The notes below the pieces were generated by a model. That model saw only the letters and a list, made by a program, of their open reading frames with translations, searched no databases and was not told the origin of the DNA. Source: CAXXOK01 sp964640955 (lineage in GTDB: Bacteria; Bacillota; Clostridia; Christensenellales; Aristaeellaceae). Taken from it: DNA of 46,289 bases. The DNA lies in the NCBI GenBank assembly GCA_964640955.1, contig CAZXJI010000023.1, forward strand, positions 1 through 46,289. Direction: 5' to 3'. A program made the position numbers and the translations under genes. Of this stretch, positions 44,454 to 46,289 are shown piece after piece; position 1 is the stretch's first letter, and each line of letters opens with the position of its first letter.

Positions 44454-45998
44454 ATGAAAAAGCGGTTTCTCTGTATCCTGATGGCGGCGGTTATGGCGTT
44501 GGTTTTCTCCCTCCCGGCGGCGTTGGCCGAAGACCGGGTGACCTGGCCGGAAAACCCGGAAGAAAAAACGCTGACGCTGTTCGCGGACTGCACCTGGCTG
44601 CCCTTTGACACGCTGGACGGCATCGTGCCCCAGTGGATCAAGGAACAAACCGGCATCAGCATCGACATGACCAAGGCGACCGACAGCAACCAGATTTCCC
44701 TGCTGATCGCCTCCGGCGATCTGCCCGACCTGATCATGACGGACAACCAGAACATTTTCCGGCAGCTGTCGGCTTCCGACATGTGCTACTCCTACACCGA
44801 CCTGATCGCGCAGTACGTGCCCAACTGGGACGTGCCCGAAGTGGAACAGCGCATGAACGCGTACTACAGCCAGGACGGCAAGTACTACATGCTCAAAAAC
44901 TACTTCAACACCATCGATCAGATTCTCGCGGCCACGACGCCCGGCCCCAACAACGACCAGTTCCACGTCCGCGGCGACATCTACGAGGCGCTGGGCCGTC
45001 CGGAAGCCACCGACGAGGAAGGCTTCATGAACCTGCTGGCTTTGGTGAAGGAAAACTATCCCGACATGGTGCCCCTGGTCTTCCAGGCCCGCAACTATTC
45101 GGCCTTCGCCACCATCGTCGGCCTGGACCGCAACATGCCCACCGACGCGGACGGCAACTACGTCCATGAAATGTCCGATCCGAAATTCCGCGACTTCCTG
45201 CGGGTGATCAACAACTGCTACCGCGCCGGTTACATCACGGAAGAGAACTTCTCCTTCAGCACCGACGAGCAGCAGATGCAGTTCGTCTCCGACGGCTCCG
45301 CGTTTATGATCACCAACTACGCCCAGAACGACGAGAAAGTCTTCTCCGCGCTGGTGCAGCAGACCGACCCGGACGCGTGGTTTGAGCAGCTGCCCCTGAT
45401 GGACAACTACAACCGCACCATCTCCGTTACCGGCTGGGCCGGATGCTTCATCTCCAAGAACTGCTCCGATCCCGAAGCGGCCATCAGGCTGATCGCCTGG
45501 CTCAAGGACGGCGACAACAAGATTTCCTCCCAGATGGGCGTAAAAGGCATCGACTGGTACTACGACGAGGACGGCGTGCTGCAGATGGGCGATCGTTACG
45601 TCGAAGCGCAAAACGCCGGCAGTATCGACCGCACCTATACCTACGTTTCCTTCCTGCTGAGCGCCTCGGATTACTTAAGCGAGAGCAGCATCAATTACAC
45701 CGGCGGCACCGAGCAGGCCCGCGAAATCTACAAGCAGATCCGCGACCGCGCCAACTGGTCCAACGTGGTCGGCATGTGCGAGCCCACCTCCGATTCCGAC
45801 GAAGGCATCATCAAGAGTCAGCTGACCGACCTGATGACCGAGTACTTCCCCATCGTGTGCATGAGCGAGAGCGACGAGGAATTCGACGCCAACTTCAACA
45901 AGATGATGGAAGAAGCCGACGCCATCGGCATCGATAAGCTCAACACCTACCTGACCAACACCTACAACGACCTCTGCGAGGAATTCGGCACCAAGTAA
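44454..45998 (+). CDS. Extracellular oligosaccharide-binding protein, LplA/YtcQ type
   Basis: A 514-residue substrate-binding protein for the LplB/YtcP-type permeases upstream. The signal peptide (about 1-25) ends LPAALA before EDRVTW, again with no lipobox cysteine. The mature part begins KTLTLFADCTWLPF and includes GDLPDLIMTDNQN, GWAGCFISKNCSDPEAAI and a long acidic C-terminus. AAAGGAG precedes the ATG. Here the binding protein is the last of the three transport genes, unlike the other three importers, and a second GH127 gene follows. Confidence 0.93.
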   Translation: MKKRFLCILMAAVMALVFSLPAALAEDRVTWPENPEEKTLTLFADCTWLPFDTLDGIVPQWIKEQTGISIDMTKATDSNQISLLIASGDLPDLIMTDNQNIFRQLSASDMCYSYTDLIAQYVPNWDVPEVEQRMNAYYSQDGKYYMLKNYFNTIDQILAATTPGPNNDQFHVRGDIYEALGRPEATDEEGFMNLLALVKENYPDMVPLVFQARNYSAFATIVGLDRNMPTDADGNYVHEMSDPKFRDFLRVINNCYRAGYITEENFSFSTDEQQMQFVSDGSAFMITNYAQNDEKVFSALVQQTDPDAWFEQLPLMDNYNRTISVTGWAGCFISKNCSDPEAAIRLIAWLKDGDNKISSQMGVKGIDWYYDEDGVLQMGDRYVEAQNAGSIDRTYTYVSFLLSASDYLSESSINYTGGTEQAREIYKQIRDRANWSNVVGMCEPTSDSDEGIIKSQLTDLMTEYFPIVCMSESDEEFDANFNKMMEEADAIGIDKLNTYLTNTYNDLCEEFGTK

Positions 45999-46032
45999 AC
46001 GATGGCGAACCGGGCGGTTGCGCCATCAGGCG

Positions 46033-46073
46033 GGGCTGCCGTACGGGAGCGGACGCTTCCCGTGCGGCAGCCC
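46033..46073 (+). terminator. Hairpin after binding-protein gene
   Basis: A 16-bp stem (46033-46048 with 46058-46073, one G-U pair) but only three T after it. It probably attenuates or stabilises rather than fully terminates, since a co-directional GH127 gene begins 43 bp later. Confidence 0.65.
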
Positions 46074-46115
46074 TTTGAACACAGCACCGGAAACGGGCGG
46101 ACCGGGGTGGACCAA

Positions 46116-46289
46116 ATGCAGATCAATGATTACGCCGCGCTGGTGCGGCATGCCATGATCCCTTTCCAGTGGGAAGTGCTCAACGACCGGGTGGAGGGCG
46201 CCGAGCCCAGCTACTCCGTCGCCAATTACCGCGCCGCCGCCGCCGGGGCGGGCGAATACCGGGGCACCCTGTGGCAGGACAGCGACCTG
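46116..46289 (+). CDS. GH127 beta-L-arabinofuranosidase, N-terminal part
   Basis: The last 58 codons of the window are open from an ATG behind GGGGTGG and run off the right edge. They match the N-terminus of the GH127 protein at 17747-19699: IPFQWEVLNDRVEGAEPS against IPYQWEVLNDRVQDAEPS, and LWQDSDL against VFQDSDL. This is therefore a second GH127-type enzyme, probably served by the importer just upstream. Catalytic residues lie outside the window. Confidence 0.85.
   Translation, partial: MQINDYAALVRHAMIPFQWEVLNDRVEGAEPSYSVANYRAAAAGAGEYRGTLWQDSDL

Overview
The window is about 46 kb of GC-rich (roughly 60-65%) bacterial chromosome. It is almost entirely plant-glycan uptake and breakdown genes. 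YesM/YesN-type sensor pairs, LplB/YtcP-type permeases, a YesL protein, AraC and LacI regulators and strong AGGAGG ribosome sites point to a Firmicute, probably an uncultured gut or rumen Clostridia lineage. I cannot place it more precisely. No rRNA, tRNA, transposase or CRISPR was seen.

Layout. (1) 1-1.3 kb: an AT-richer isochorismatase-like gene, then decayed gene fragments and two terminator hairpins, a likely junction with the GC-rich island. (2) 1.6-5.9 kb (-): solute-binding protein, two permeases and a GH172 enzyme. (3) 6.2-9.7 kb (+): YesM-type histidine kinase and its YesN-type response regulator, the latter broken by one in-frame TAA. An 18-bp phased half-site array lies between regions 2 and 3. 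(4) 9.7-17.6 kb: a LacI repressor (-) divergent from an arabinoside operon (+): binding protein, two permeases, GH51, YesL, GH43. Two LacI-type palindromes sit on the two promoters. (5) 17.7-23.4 kb (-): binding protein, LplB/YtcP permeases and a GH127 beta-L-arabinofuranosidase. (6) 23.7-31.0 kb: an AraC regulator and two beta-propeller proteins (+), facing an operon of four more of the same family (-). (7) 31.3-42.2 kb (-): AraC regulator, (alpha/alpha)6 hydrolase, GH35, GH2, an isomerase remnant and a DUF5107-TPR protein. (8) 42.4-46.3 kb (+): LplB/YtcP permeases, binding protein and the start of a second GH127.

The genes fit a scavenging strategy. Four ABC importers bring in oligosaccharides, and enzymes without signal peptides trim them in the cytoplasm. 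GH51, GH43 and GH127 indicate alpha- and beta-L-arabinofuranosides; GH2 and GH35 suggest galactosides. No transporter ATPase and no pentose catabolic gene is present, so these must lie elsewhere. The least explained part is region 6: six tandem paralogues of an uncharacterised five-bladed-propeller, GH43/GH32/GH130-like family, some with changes at positions conserved in the others.
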